From assembly GCA_032768795.1 (NCBI GenBank), contig CP136498.1, positions 124,001 through 188,000 on the forward strand: a stretch of DNA of 64,000 bases. The letters run 5' to 3'. Numbering within the stretch: the first letter of the stretch is position 1; each line of letters opens with the position of its first letter. Below are positions 53,730 to 63,107 of this stretch, in pieces. The notes below the pieces were generated by a model. That model saw nothing but the letters and a program-made list of their open reading frames with translations. It ran no database searches and was not told the DNA's origin. The DNA is from Tremella fuciformis (lineage: Eukaryota > Basidiomycota > Tremellomycetes > Tremellales > Tremellaceae). The position numbers were made by a program, and so were the translations under genes.

Positions 53730-53882
53730 TGTCGGATGAATAAGAAGTGCATAGAGAGAGTTCCCTGCTCACAGAGCAGGAAAAGCGATGCTATGGATAT
53801 GAAACACTTCAGGGGAAGTGGGAGAAAGCGATGTGGCAGTGTGGCAGTGTGGCACAGATCAGTATTGCTCACAATTCCGACA
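53730..53882 (-). repeat. 5' LTR of N11 (153 bp, type C)
   Basis: Same as the 3' partner; followed by GGATT. Confidence 0.97.
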
Positions 53883-55374
53883 GGATTCTGAGCTTGCCAA
53901 AATGGACAAATATCGAGTTTGGGCGGTTGTGGATCGCTCAAATCAAAGAGTCCTCAAAGGAAAATGGGTCTACACCAGAAAGATCGATGGTGAAACCGGT
54001 AAACCTTCAACCTACAAGGCCAGATTTGTTGCCAAGGGCTATTCACAAATTGAAGGACTCGATTTCAACGAGTTATTTGCCTCTGTTGCGCACAAGGACA
54101 CCATCAGAGTCTTCCTGGCCTTGGTCAATCACTTCAACATGGAGTGTGACCAAGTAGACATCATTGCAGCCTTCCTCAATGGCGATTTGGAAGAGGAAAT
54201 ATATATGGAACCACCAGAAGGCTCCAACATTCCTGCGGGCAAAGTTTTGCGACTCAGAAAATCGCTCTATGGTCTCAAGCAGTCTCCTAGATGTTTCAAC
54301 AAAGCTCTAGATCATTGGCTCCGGTCTCAAGGCCTCAAACCAACCTCTGCAGACCCCTGCCTTTACTACAAATTCGAAAATGGCAATTTCCTCATGCTCT
54401 CAGTTCATGTGGATGATCAGTTGATTGCTTGCAACAACAGAAAGTATTTGGACGCTTTCAAAATCGCTCTCAACTCAGAATTTGAGTGCAAGGACTCAGG
54501 GCCGGTTTCCTATTTCCTAGGCTTCAATATTCATCGAGATCGGACACAGAACAAGCTGTTTATGAGTCAAGAACATTATTTGGAGTCAATTTTGGACCGG
54601 TTTGGTATGAGTGACTGCAACCCAGCCAGAACTCCTCTGCCTGCCAGTTTTCGCCCTGTTCCAGCCACAGATACCGAGTTTGAAGAGGCAAAGCATTACC
54701 CATATGCCCAAGCAGTGGGAGCCATTCTTTATGCCTCAACAATTACAAGACCGGATCTCGCTTTTCCAGCTTCTCTGCTATCAAGATACATATCCAAATA
54801 CAACACAGAGCACTGGAAAGCGGCCAAACATCTACTTCGGTACATCAGAGGCACCACAGACCTTTGTTTGACCTTCAACAAAGAGAATTCAACCAGAATT
54901 GCCCTAGGCTATGCAGATGCAGACTGGGGAGGCGATCTAGACACAAGAAGATCGACTACAGGCTATATCTTCAAGGTCTATGGTGGAATTGTGGCCTGGA
55001 AAAGTCGACGGCAAAATACAGTGGCGCTTTCTACCACAGAAGCAGAGCTCATGGCCTCTTCTGAAGCGACCAGGCAAGCCATTTGGCTCAGGCAACTTCT
55101 CAGTGATCTTCAGCTTGGTCTGGAGGAGCCCCTGCCAATTCTAAACGACAACAATGGAGCAATTGCCTTGTCAAAGAACCCAGTCAACCATGACAAGTCC
55201 AAGCACATTGACATGAGACACAAGTTTGTCAGGGAGAAGGTGGAGGACAACACAGTGACTCTGTCACATGTCCCATCAGCTGAGAACATGGCGGATCTCC
55301 TCACCAAGGCGCTCCCAGCAGAGGTATTCAACAGGTTGAGGGATCTACTTGGAGTTCAGCAAAGATCAGATTGA
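53883..55374 (+). pseudogene. N7 gag-pol, residues ~854-1349 (RT and RNase H)
   Basis: Resumes after the second GGATT with SELAKMDKYRVW and runs open to the stop at 55372-55374. RT and RNase H motifs are complete. Within 54267-54321 six bases match type E and not type B, changing Asn to His in ALDHWLRSQ; the surrounding sequence is type B. The three N7 pieces, minus two duplication copies, add to 3377 bases, which fits loss of only the first ~224 codons. Confidence 0.92.
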
Positions 55375-55381
55375 GTGGGAG

Positions 55382-55533
55382 TGTCGGAATTGTGAGCAAT
55401 CCTGATCTGTGCCACACTGCCACACTGCAACATCGCTTCTAGCCCTTTCCTATTACATAAGGAAACTCTATAGCGTCGCTTTTCCTGCTCTCTGAGCAGG
55501 GAACATGTCTTATGCACTTCATATCATCCGACA
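55382..55533 (+). repeat. 3' LTR of N7 (152 bp, type B)
   Basis: Preceded by GAGTGGGAG; followed by TAGAC, which pairs with 30083-30087. Confidence 0.97.
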
Positions 55534-55843
55534 TAGACATCATTGCAGCCTTCCTGAATGGCGATTTGGAGGAGGAAATATATATGGAACCACCAGAGGG
55601 CTCCAATATACCTGCAGGCAAAATTTTGCGACTCAGGAAATCGCTTTATGGTCTCAAGCAATCTCCTAGATGCTTCAACAAAGCTCTGGATAATTGGCTT
55701 CGGTCTCAAGGCCTCAAACCAACCTCTGCAGACCCCTGCCTTTACTACAAATTCGAAAATGGCAATTTCCTCATGCTCTCAGTTCATGTGGATGATCAGT
55801 TGATTGCTTGCAACAACAGACAATATCTGGACGCTTTCAAAAT
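55534..55843 (+). pseudogene. N4 gag-pol, residues ~935-1035 (RT core)
   Basis: After TAGAC it continues N4 with IIAAFLNGDLEEEIYMEPPEG, LYGLKQ and HVDD, and ends in YLDAFK at N12. The remainder of RT, RNase H and the N4 3' LTR lie outside the window. Confidence 0.92.
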
Positions 55844-55996
55844 TGTCAGAATTGTGAGCAATACTGATCTGTGCCACACTGCCACACTGCCACATCGCTT
55901 TATACCTTTCCTATTACATAAGAAAACTCTTGTAGCTTCGCTTTTCCTGCTCTGTGAGCAGGGAACTGTCTCTATGCATTTCTTATCCATCCGACA
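55844..55996 (+). repeat. 5' LTR of N12 (153 bp, type E)
   Basis: Close to type A but with AAGAAAACTC and ATGCATTTCTTATCCATCC. The left end is TGTCAGA, so the terminal inverted repeat has one mismatch. Confidence 0.97.
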
Positions 55997-57041
55997 GGTT
56001 ATGAGCCTGAATCGCACCCGATTCGCCTGCCGACAAGCGACCCAATAGAGCTCGACGTGCTCTTTCACGAGGTATCCTCGGATTTACGGTAGCTTCCGTG
56101 GTTCACCCGCAATCGCCTTCGCCATTTACACGGCTTCCGGCTTCTCTACCATCTCTGTCGCTTCACCTACAAACGCCAGAACGACACAGCACTCTATCTA
56201 CAGTGCAAGCACACGTCTTACGGCCCCTGAAGAGTCCAGCACTCACAGAAGGCCGAGATAACGGACGTTTACAACTTGGACGATTTCTCGCGTTCTATCA
56301 GCCCGATCGGTCTCTCTGTTTTACACAACACTTGTGATCACTGCGTCTACCGTTCCTGTAAAGGATTTCGCAGTGCGGGGTGTTGTTCAAGAGATATCAA
56401 TTTATCATTTCCGAGAAACTCAGAATTTGGAGTTGAGTCTTTCAGCACCAGAAATCCGATTTCTCGCCCATCGCTGCACCGATCCGCCCGCCGCTTCTAG
56501 ACAACATAACGGCACCTACGGACTGAATTTGGGCTTCAGTAGAGCTCAATTGGCTCACTCGTTCTCGAGTTATTGCCTTATTACTGCAATCGGATTTTCC
56601 GATTTAACAACATCATCACTGCTGCCCTATCGCTGGGTGAAATCGCGGCCTGCTGGGCTTGGCAGGTGAAGGCAAACGTCCTAGACCGCACTGCTAGGTC
56701 ACATCGAGGGCGTTCAAGCAAATCCGGACTTGGCTCTGCAGAAATCAATTCTAGGCCGATCCCTAGCATTGCTGGAGCATCCAGGAGGTCGTACACCGTT
56801 CCGGTGGCCGCAGAATCCAGTGAAACCTGGTGGGCAGCCTCTGAGCCTCTGGCAATTCAAGCTGCTCTCGCTTTCAGCTGAGTCTCTTTGAGAGTCTCAT
56901 TCAAACTTTTGCGATTGCAGCTGACACTCGCATATTTAAAATTTCTCCTTCGCACACGATATACCTCCTACCGGTCAACCTTACCCCTCTCAACGGCAAC
57001 CCAATCGGCCCGTCCGTTCTCGAGATATAATTATTGGCAGA
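55997..57041 (+). promoter_or_regulatory. N12 primer site and ATG-free leader
   Basis: Starts GGTTATGAGCC; no other sense-strand ATG seen before 57042. The hairpin after the primer site has loop CACC in place of CATC. Confidence 0.8.
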
Positions 57042-57702
57042 ATGGAGGAGAGCGAAATCAAAATCAAAGTTGTTACTCTGAAAGGCAGCGATAATTATCC
57101 TCAATGGGAATCGCATATTGCCACCACTCTTATGGGCAAGGGCTTGCTTGCCTGCATCAGAACCGAGCCGATTTCGCCAATTTCAGCTGCAGACCAGCTC
57201 AAATTCGATAAATCGTTTGCGATAATTTTCCAGAGCCTCTCTGAGACCGTCCAGGCTGCTCTACCGGCTACAGTCAAAGATTGGACCTCCCCATCACCCA
57301 AATCGCTTTGGGACGAGTTGAAACGGCAGCATTCTGCCTCTACTGGTGCCAGGCAGGCCGCTCTTTTCCAATCTCTTGCCAGGGCCTCAATTATCGATGG
57401 AGAAGATCCGATGCCAATTCTAGCAGCCCAGCAGAGCGCCCATACTCAGCTCAACAGCTCTGGCGAAATTATTTCCGATAAAATCCTTGCTTTCTGCATG
57501 ACTCTTGCTCTCCCTGAGTCATATGCGACCACAAAGCAGAATCTATGGATGCGACAGCCTCTCAGCTCTTCAGAGGTCAAATCGGCAGTCCAGGCTGAAT
57601 ATGAGAGGCGGAAAAATTCGGATTCAGCTACAGCTCTTGCTGCAATGAAGAGACCGGCATTCAAGCCAAATCGCCCCAGAGACATGTCAAAATATTGCGA
57701 TT
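57042..57702 (+). pseudogene. N12 gag, residues 1-220
   Basis: ATG at 57042. The N-terminal Gag is open up to KYCD of the zinc knuckle, where N13 is inserted after CGATT. The gene resumes at 63113; both pieces together are open over 516 codons to the window edge. Confidence 0.92.
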
Positions 57703-57855
57703 TGTCGGATGGATAAGAAATGCATAGAGACAGTTCCCTGCTCACAGAGCAGGAAAAGCGAAGCTACAAGAGTTTTCTTATGTAATAGGAAAGGTATAAA
57801 GCGATGTGGCAGTGTGGCAGTGTGGCACAGATCAGTATTGCTCACAATTCTGACA
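57703..57855 (-). repeat. 3' LTR of N13 (153 bp, type E)
   Basis: Matches 30386-30538 (N8) and the N12 LTR. Confidence 0.97.
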
Positions 57856-57862
57856 CTCCCAC

Positions 57863-60800
57863 TCAATCTGATCTTTGCTGAACTCCAAGTAACTCCCTCA
57901 GCCTGTTGAATACCTCTGCTGGGAGCGCCTTGGTGAGGAGATCTGCCATGTTCTCAGCTGATGGGACATGTGATAGGGTCACTGTGTTGTCCTCCACCTT
58001 CTCCCTGACAAATTTGTGTCTCATGTCAATGTGCTTTGACTTGTCATGGTTGACTGGGTTCTTTGACAAGGCAATTGCTCCATTGTTGTCGTTTAGAATT
58101 GGCAATGGCTGTTCCAATTCAAGCTGGAGATCACTGAGAAGTTGCCTGAGCCAAATGGCTTGCCTGGTTGCTTCAGAAGAGGCCATGAGCTCTGCTTCTG
58201 TGGTAGAAAGCGCCACTGTATTTTGTCGCCGACTTTTCCAGGCCACAACTCCACCATAGACTTTGAAGATGTAGCCTGTGGTTGATCTCCTGGTGTCTAG
58301 ATCGCCTCCCCAGTCTGCATCTGCATAGCCCAGAGCAATTCTGTTTGAGTTCTCTTTGTTGAAGGTCAAACAAAGGTCTGTGGTGCCTCTGATATACCGA
58401 AGCAGATGTTTGGCCGCTTTCCAGTGCTCTGTGTTGTACTTGGAAATATATCTTGACAGCAGAGAGGCTGGAAAGGCAAGATCCGGTCTTGTGATTGTTG
58501 AGGCATAGAGAATGGCTCCCACTGCTTGGGCATATGGGTAATGCTTTGCCTCCTCAAACTCGGTATCTGTGGCTGGAATGGGGCGAAAATTGGTAGGCAG
58601 AGGAGTTCTGGCTGGGTTGCAGTCACTCATACCAAACCGGTCCAAAATTGACTCCAAATAATGTTCTTGACTCATGAACAGCTTGTTTTGAGTCCGATCT
58701 CGATGAATATTGAAGCCTAGGAAATAGGAAACCGGCCCTGAGTCCTTACACTCAAATTCTGAGTTGAGAGCGCTTTTGAAAGCGTCCAAATACTTTCTGT
58801 TGTTGCAAGCAATCAACTGATCATCCACATGAACTGAGAGCATGAGGAAATTGCCATTTTCGAATTTGTAGTAAAGGCAGGGGTCTGCAGAGGTTGGTTT
58901 GAGGCCTTGAGACCGGAGCCAATGATCTAGAGCTTTGTTGAAACATCTAGGAGACTGCTTGAGACCATAGAGCGATTTTCTGAGTCGCAAAACTTTGCCC
59001 GCAGGAATGTTGGAGCCTTCTGGTGGTTCCATATATATTTCCTCTTCCAAATCGCCATTGAGGAAGGCTGCAATGATGTCTACTTGGTCACACTCCATGT
59101 TGAAGTGATTGACCAAGGCCAGGAAGACTCTGATGGTGTCCTTGTGCGCAACAGAGGCAAATAACTCGTTGAAATCGAGACCTTCAATTTGTGAATAGCC
59201 CTTGGCAACAAATCTGGCCTTGTAGGTTGAAGGTTTACCGGTTTCACCATCGATCTTTCTGGTGTAGACCCATTTTCCTTTGAGGACTCTTTGATTTGAG
59301 CGATCCACAACCGCCCAAACTCGATATTTGTCCATTTTGGCAAGCTCAGAATCCATGCTGGATTTCCAGTGCTCCCACTCGCCAGAATTGCGCGCTTGCA
59401 AGTATGTTTGCGGTATATTTGTTGCAAGCATAGCACAGGCAACATTTGCAGCTTGAATTTCGTTCTCAAATTCCTCATCATCTCGCAAATTCAGCTCATC
59501 TGATGAGTCTGAGTCGCTTGAATTATCGCCATTATGCCCCCCTTGCTGCGGTATCGGTGGTGCAGCAGAAGCGCGGCGTTCTGCAGCAATTTGGCGATGA
59601 TGATCTCTTTCAATGATATTTGGAATTTGTAAATTTTGATTGGCGACTTTTTGCTCATTTGCCAAATTTTGAAAGAACCGCTCTACCTCCTGCATTCCCT
59701 GTGTCGGTGGCGGTAGAGGCTCCTGCAGACTATCTTCCTGCAAAAGGACAGATTTATCGGACTCGATTTGAGGCTGTAAACCCTTAAGTTCCAATTCCGG
59801 AATTTCAATTTGCTCTGAATTGATTTCTGTGTTTGCAAAAATAACATCCCGGCTGATTGTGATGCTGCCGGTCACCTTGGAATATATCCGGTAATTGTTG
59901 GTGGCCTCTTGATACCCCACAAGAATCCCCTCTTGATATCTTGGAGCCAGCTTGTTTTTCTCTGTATGATTTCGGAAAAATGCTTTGCAGCCAAATGGTT
60001 GAAGGTGTGTAATTTGGCAATTTCGATTTTGCCACTTGTCTTCGGGTATTTCCTGCTTTGGACCACAGGGTGTACGATTCCGAGTGTAGGCTATATAATT
60101 TGCCGCCTCAGCCCATAGATTCTGAGGTAATCCGGAATGAACAAGGACTGTTCTGACCCCATTGAGAATTGTAAGATGCAATCGCTCAACCCGCCCATTT
60201 TGAGTGTGCGCATCTGGTGGGACTTGAATATGCTGAATTCCGTGATTCCTTATGAATTGTTTCCACTCATTAGAGGAGAATTCACCACCATTGTCAGATC
60301 TGATTGTCTTGACTTTGGTGGATAGCTGTCTTTCAACTAGAGCAATATATTGCTGAATCGCCTCAAATGCGCCAGACTTTTGCTTCAGAAAATAGAGATG
60401 GGCTTTTCTGGTGAAATCATCATAACAAGTGAGGAAATATCGAGCTCCATTTGCAGAGGCCACTCTGGCAGGCCCCCATAAATCAATGTGGACGATCTCA
60501 AGCGGTGTAGATGCTCTGATATCGCTTGGCAAAGATGGAAGCCGGCCGGTTTTGCCCAGAATGCAGCTTTGGCACTGGAATGACTTTGCATCTGAAGCTG
60601 AAATTTCGATATCGCCCATTCTTCCACTCCTGATGACTCTCATGACTGCAGATATATTCAAATGGCCAAGTCGCTCATGGATGTCTTGTAAATCAGCTGC
60701 AGAAGCAATATTTGCTGATGCGCTTGCCTCCTGGTATATATAGAGGCCGGATCGCTTTGGGGCTTTGAGAAAAGTATTTCCGGTGCTGATTTGGCACAAG

Positions 60801-61909
60801 GTTGCATTTCCGGCCGCAAATCTCCATCCCAAGCCTTGTGGAGTTGCAGAGACCGAGATGAGGTTCCGATCCAGCCCAGGAATATAGAGGCAGCCCGGAA
60901 AAGCGATTCCGGCAAGGTAGAGAGTGCCGGTCATGTTGCAAGGCAGATGTGCTGAATTGCCAAACCGGACTTGCATTTTCTGAGCCGGTTTCAGATCCGA
61001 TAGCATTTGAGCATCATTACACATGTGATGTGTTGCTCCAGAATCGACAATAAATTCATAGCGGTCGCATTTTGCATGATGGGCGGATGCGGTCGCTACT
61101 GCATTGAAAGCAGATGCTGTTCCAATGTCGGTATCGATCTCAGGGCTGACGGAGGCAATCTCGGCCTTGGGCGGAATTCTTTGTGTCTGCTTGATCCGAT
61201 TTTGCTGATTATGACACTCTGCATTGCTGTGGCCATGAATCCGGTGATAATCGCAATATTTTGACATGTCTCTGGGGCGATTTGGCTTGAATGCCGGTCT
61301 CTTCATTGCAGCAAGAGCTGTAGCTGAATCCGAATTTTTCCGCCTCTCATATTCAGCCTGGACTGCCGATTTGACCTCTGAAGAGCTGAGAGGCTGTCGC
61401 ATCCATAGATTCTGCTTTGTGGTCGCATATGACTCAGGGAGAGCAAGAGTCATGCAGAAAGCAAGGATTTTATCGGAAATAATTTCGCCAGAGCTGTTGA
61501 GCTGAGTATGGGCGCTCTGCTGGGCTGCTAGAATTGGCATCGGATCTTCTCCATCGATAATTGAGGCCCTGGCAAGAGATTGGAAAAGAGCGGCCTGCCT
61601 GGCACCAGTAGAGGCAGAATGCTGCCGTTTCAACTCGTCCCAAAGCGATTTGGGTGATGGGGAGGTCCAATCTTTGACTGTAGCCGGTAGAGCAGCCTGG
61701 ACGGTCTCAGAGAGGCTCTGGAAAATTATCGCAAACGATTTATCGAATTTGAGCTGGTCTGCAGCTGAAATTGGCGAAATCGGCTCGGTTCTGATGCAGG
61801 CAAGCAAGCCCTTGCCCATAAGAGTGGTGGCAATATGCGATTCCCATTGAGGATAATTATCGCTGCCTTTCAGAGTAACAACTTTGATTTTGATTTCGCT
61901 CTCCTCCAT
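57863..61909 (-). CDS. Gag-Pol polyprotein of copia element N13, intact (1348 aa)
   Basis: ATG is the complement of 61909-61907; stop at 57865-57863. Same domain order and catalytic residues as N6. Distinct features: AMKRPAFKPNRP before the knuckle, knuckle CDYHRIHGHSNAEC, protease region FIVDSGATHH, IRNHG in integrase, a glutamate/proline linker (EDSLQEPLPPP), and ALDHW plus FKSALN in RT. The linker from ANEQKVANQ onwards resembles B while the C-terminus (LELEQPLP) resembles A, so the subfamily seems to have arisen by template switching or conversion. Predicted to be functional. Confidence 0.97.
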   Translation of the reverse strand: MEESEIKIKVVTLKGSDNYPQWESHIATTLMGKGLLACIRTEPISPISAADQLKFDKSFAIIFQSLSETVQAALPATVKDWTSPSPKSLWDELKRQHSASTGARQAALFQSLARASIIDGEDPMPILAAQQSAHTQLNSSGEIISDKILAFCMTLALPESYATTKQNLWMRQPLSSSEVKSAVQAEYERRKNSDSATALAAMKRPAFKPNRPRDMSKYCDYHRIHGHSNAECHNQQNRIKQTQRIPPKAEIASVSPEIDTDIGTASAFNAVATASAHHAKCDRYEFIVDSGATHHMCNDAQMLSDLKPAQKMQVRFGNSAHLPCNMTGTLYLAGIAFPGCLYIPGLDRNLISVSATPQGLGWRFAAGNATLCQISTGNTFLKAPKRSGLYIYQEASASANIASAADLQDIHERLGHLNISAVMRVIRSGRMGDIEISASDAKSFQCQSCILGKTGRLPSLPSDIRASTPLEIVHIDLWGPARVASANGARYFLTCYDDFTRKAHLYFLKQKSGAFEAIQQYIALVERQLSTKVKTIRSDNGGEFSSNEWKQFIRNHGIQHIQVPPDAHTQNGRVERLHLTILNGVRTVLVHSGLPQNLWAEAANYIAYTRNRTPCGPKQEIPEDKWQNRNCQITHLQPFGCKAFFRNHTEKNKLAPRYQEGILVGYQEATNNYRIYSKVTGSITISRDVIFANTEINSEQIEIPELELKGLQPQIESDKSVLLQEDSLQEPLPPPTQGMQEVERFFQNLANEQKVANQNLQIPNIIERDHHRQIAAERRASAAPPIPQQGGHNGDNSSDSDSSDELNLRDDEEFENEIQAANVACAMLATNIPQTYLQARNSGEWEHWKSSMDSELAKMDKYRVWAVVDRSNQRVLKGKWVYTRKIDGETGKPSTYKARFVAKGYSQIEGLDFNELFASVAHKDTIRVFLALVNHFNMECDQVDIIAAFLNGDLEEEIYMEPPEGSNIPAGKVLRLRKSLYGLKQSPRCFNKALDHWLRSQGLKPTSADPCLYYKFENGNFLMLSVHVDDQLIACNNRKYLDAFKSALNSEFECKDSGPVSYFLGFNIHRDRTQNKLFMSQEHYLESILDRFGMSDCNPARTPLPTNFRPIPATDTEFEEAKHYPYAQAVGAILYASTITRPDLAFPASLLSRYISKYNTEHWKAAKHLLRYIRGTTDLCLTFNKENSNRIALGYADADWGGDLDTRRSTTGYIFKVYGGVVAWKSRRQNTVALSTTEAELMASSEATRQAIWLRQLLSDLQLELEQPLPILNDNNGAIALSKNPVNHDKSKHIDMRHKFVREKVEDNTVTLSHVPSAENMADLLTKALPAEVFNRLRELLGVQQRSD

Positions 61910-62954
61910 TCTGCCAATAATTATATCTCGAGAACGGACGGGCCGATTGGGTTGCCGTTGAGAGGGGTAAGGTTGACCGGTAGGAGGTATATCGTGTGCG
62001 AAGGAGAAATTTTAAATATGCGAGTGTCAGCTGCAATCGCAAAAGTTTGAATGAGACTCTCAAAGAGACTCAGCTGAAAGCGAGAGCAGCTTGAATTGCC
62101 AGAGGCTCAGAGGCTGCCCACCAGGTTTCACTGGATTCTGCGGCCACCGGAACGGTGTACGACCTCCTGGATGCTCCAGCAATGCTAGGGATCGGCCTAG
62201 AATTGATTTCTGCAGAGCCAAGTCCGGATTTGCTTGAACGCCCTCGATGTGACCTAGCAGTGCGGTCTAGGACGTTTGCCTTCACCTGCCAAGCCCAGCA
62301 GGCCGCGATTTCACCCAGCGATAGGGCAGCAGTGATGATGTTGTTAAATCGGAAAATCCGATTGCAGTAATAAGGCAATAACTCGAGAACGAGTGAGCCA
62401 ATTGAGCTCTACTGAAGCCCAAATTCAGTCCGTAGGTGCCGTTATGTTGTCTAGAAGCGGCGGGCGGATCGGTGCAGCGATGGGCGAGAAATCGGATTTC
62501 TGGTGCTGAAAGACTCAACTCCAAATTCTGAGTTTCTCGGAAATGATAAATTGATATCTCTTGAACAACACCCCGCACTGCGAAATCCTTTACAGGAACG
62601 GTAGACGCAGTGATCACAAGTGTTGTGTAAAACAGAGAGACCGATCGGGCTGATAGAACGCGAGAAATCGTCCAAGTTGTAAACGTCCGTTATCTCGGCC
62701 TTCTGTGAGTGCTGGACTCTTCAGGGGCCGTAAGACGTGTGCTTGCACTGTAGATAGAGTGCTGTGTCGTTCTGGCGTTTGTAGGTGAAGCGACAGAGAT
62801 GGTAGAGAAGCCGGAAGCCGTGTAAATGGCGAAGGCGATTGCGGGTGAACCACGGAAGCTACCGTAAATCCGAGGATACCTCGTGAAAGAGCACGTCGAG
62901 CTCTATTGGGTCGCTTGTCGGCAGGCGAATCGGGTGCGATTCAGGCTCATAACC
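61910..62954 (-). promoter_or_regulatory. N13 leader and primer site (type E)
   Basis: Reverse complement of the N12 leader; primer site at 62944-62954. No gene recognised. Confidence 0.82.
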
Positions 62955-63107
62955 TGTCGGATGGATAAGAAATGCATAGAGACAGTTCCCTGCTCACAGA
63001 GCAGGAAAAGCGAAGCTACAAGAGTTTTCTTATGTAATAGGAAAGGTATAAAGCGATGTGGCAGTGTGGCAGTGTGGCACAGATCAGTATTGCTCACAAT
63101 TCTGACA
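62955..63107 (-). repeat. 5' LTR of N13 (153 bp, type E)
   Basis: Plus strand TGTCGGATGGATAAG...AATTCTGACA, followed by CGATT. Confidence 0.97.

Larger units (their letters stand above)
48498..53882 (-). mobile_element. Copia element N11 (subfamily C), complete and uninterrupted, 5385 bp
   Basis: Target duplication GGATT at 48493-48497 and 53883-53887. LTRs 48498-48650 and 53730-53882. It is inserted 1.35 kb downstream of N10 in the same host, in the same direction. The different duplication shows a separate insertion and not a tandem copy. Confidence 0.98.
30088..55533 (+). mobile_element. Copia element N7 (subfamily B), complete ends, carrying N8, N10 and N11 and a 1.58-kb deletion
   Basis: Target duplication TAGAC at 30083-30087 and 55534-55538. 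LTRs at 30088-30239 and 55382-55533. Own segments: 30088-30385, 41218-41762, 47148-48497 and 53883-55533. Compared with N9, bases equivalent to 32838-34416 (most of the leader and gag up to the zinc knuckle) are missing, exactly where N8 sits. N10 and N11 entered without loss, with normal duplications. It has the same orientation as its host N4. Confidence 0.95.
57703..63107 (-). mobile_element. Copia element N13 (subfamily E), complete and uninterrupted, 5405 bp
   Basis: Target duplication CGATT at 57698-57702 and 63108-63112. LTRs 57703-57855 and 62955-63107 appear identical. It is inserted in opposite sense in the gag of N12, an element of the same subfamily, so long inverted repeats result. 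Its pol is mosaic: A-like RNase H end and B-like linker and RT. Confidence 0.98.

Noticed and set aside
41218..53882. Repeated, evenly built units suggesting a segmental duplication of N10 and N11
   Set aside because: The two copies have different 5-bp target duplications and lie in different codons of one host gene, so they are separate insertions.
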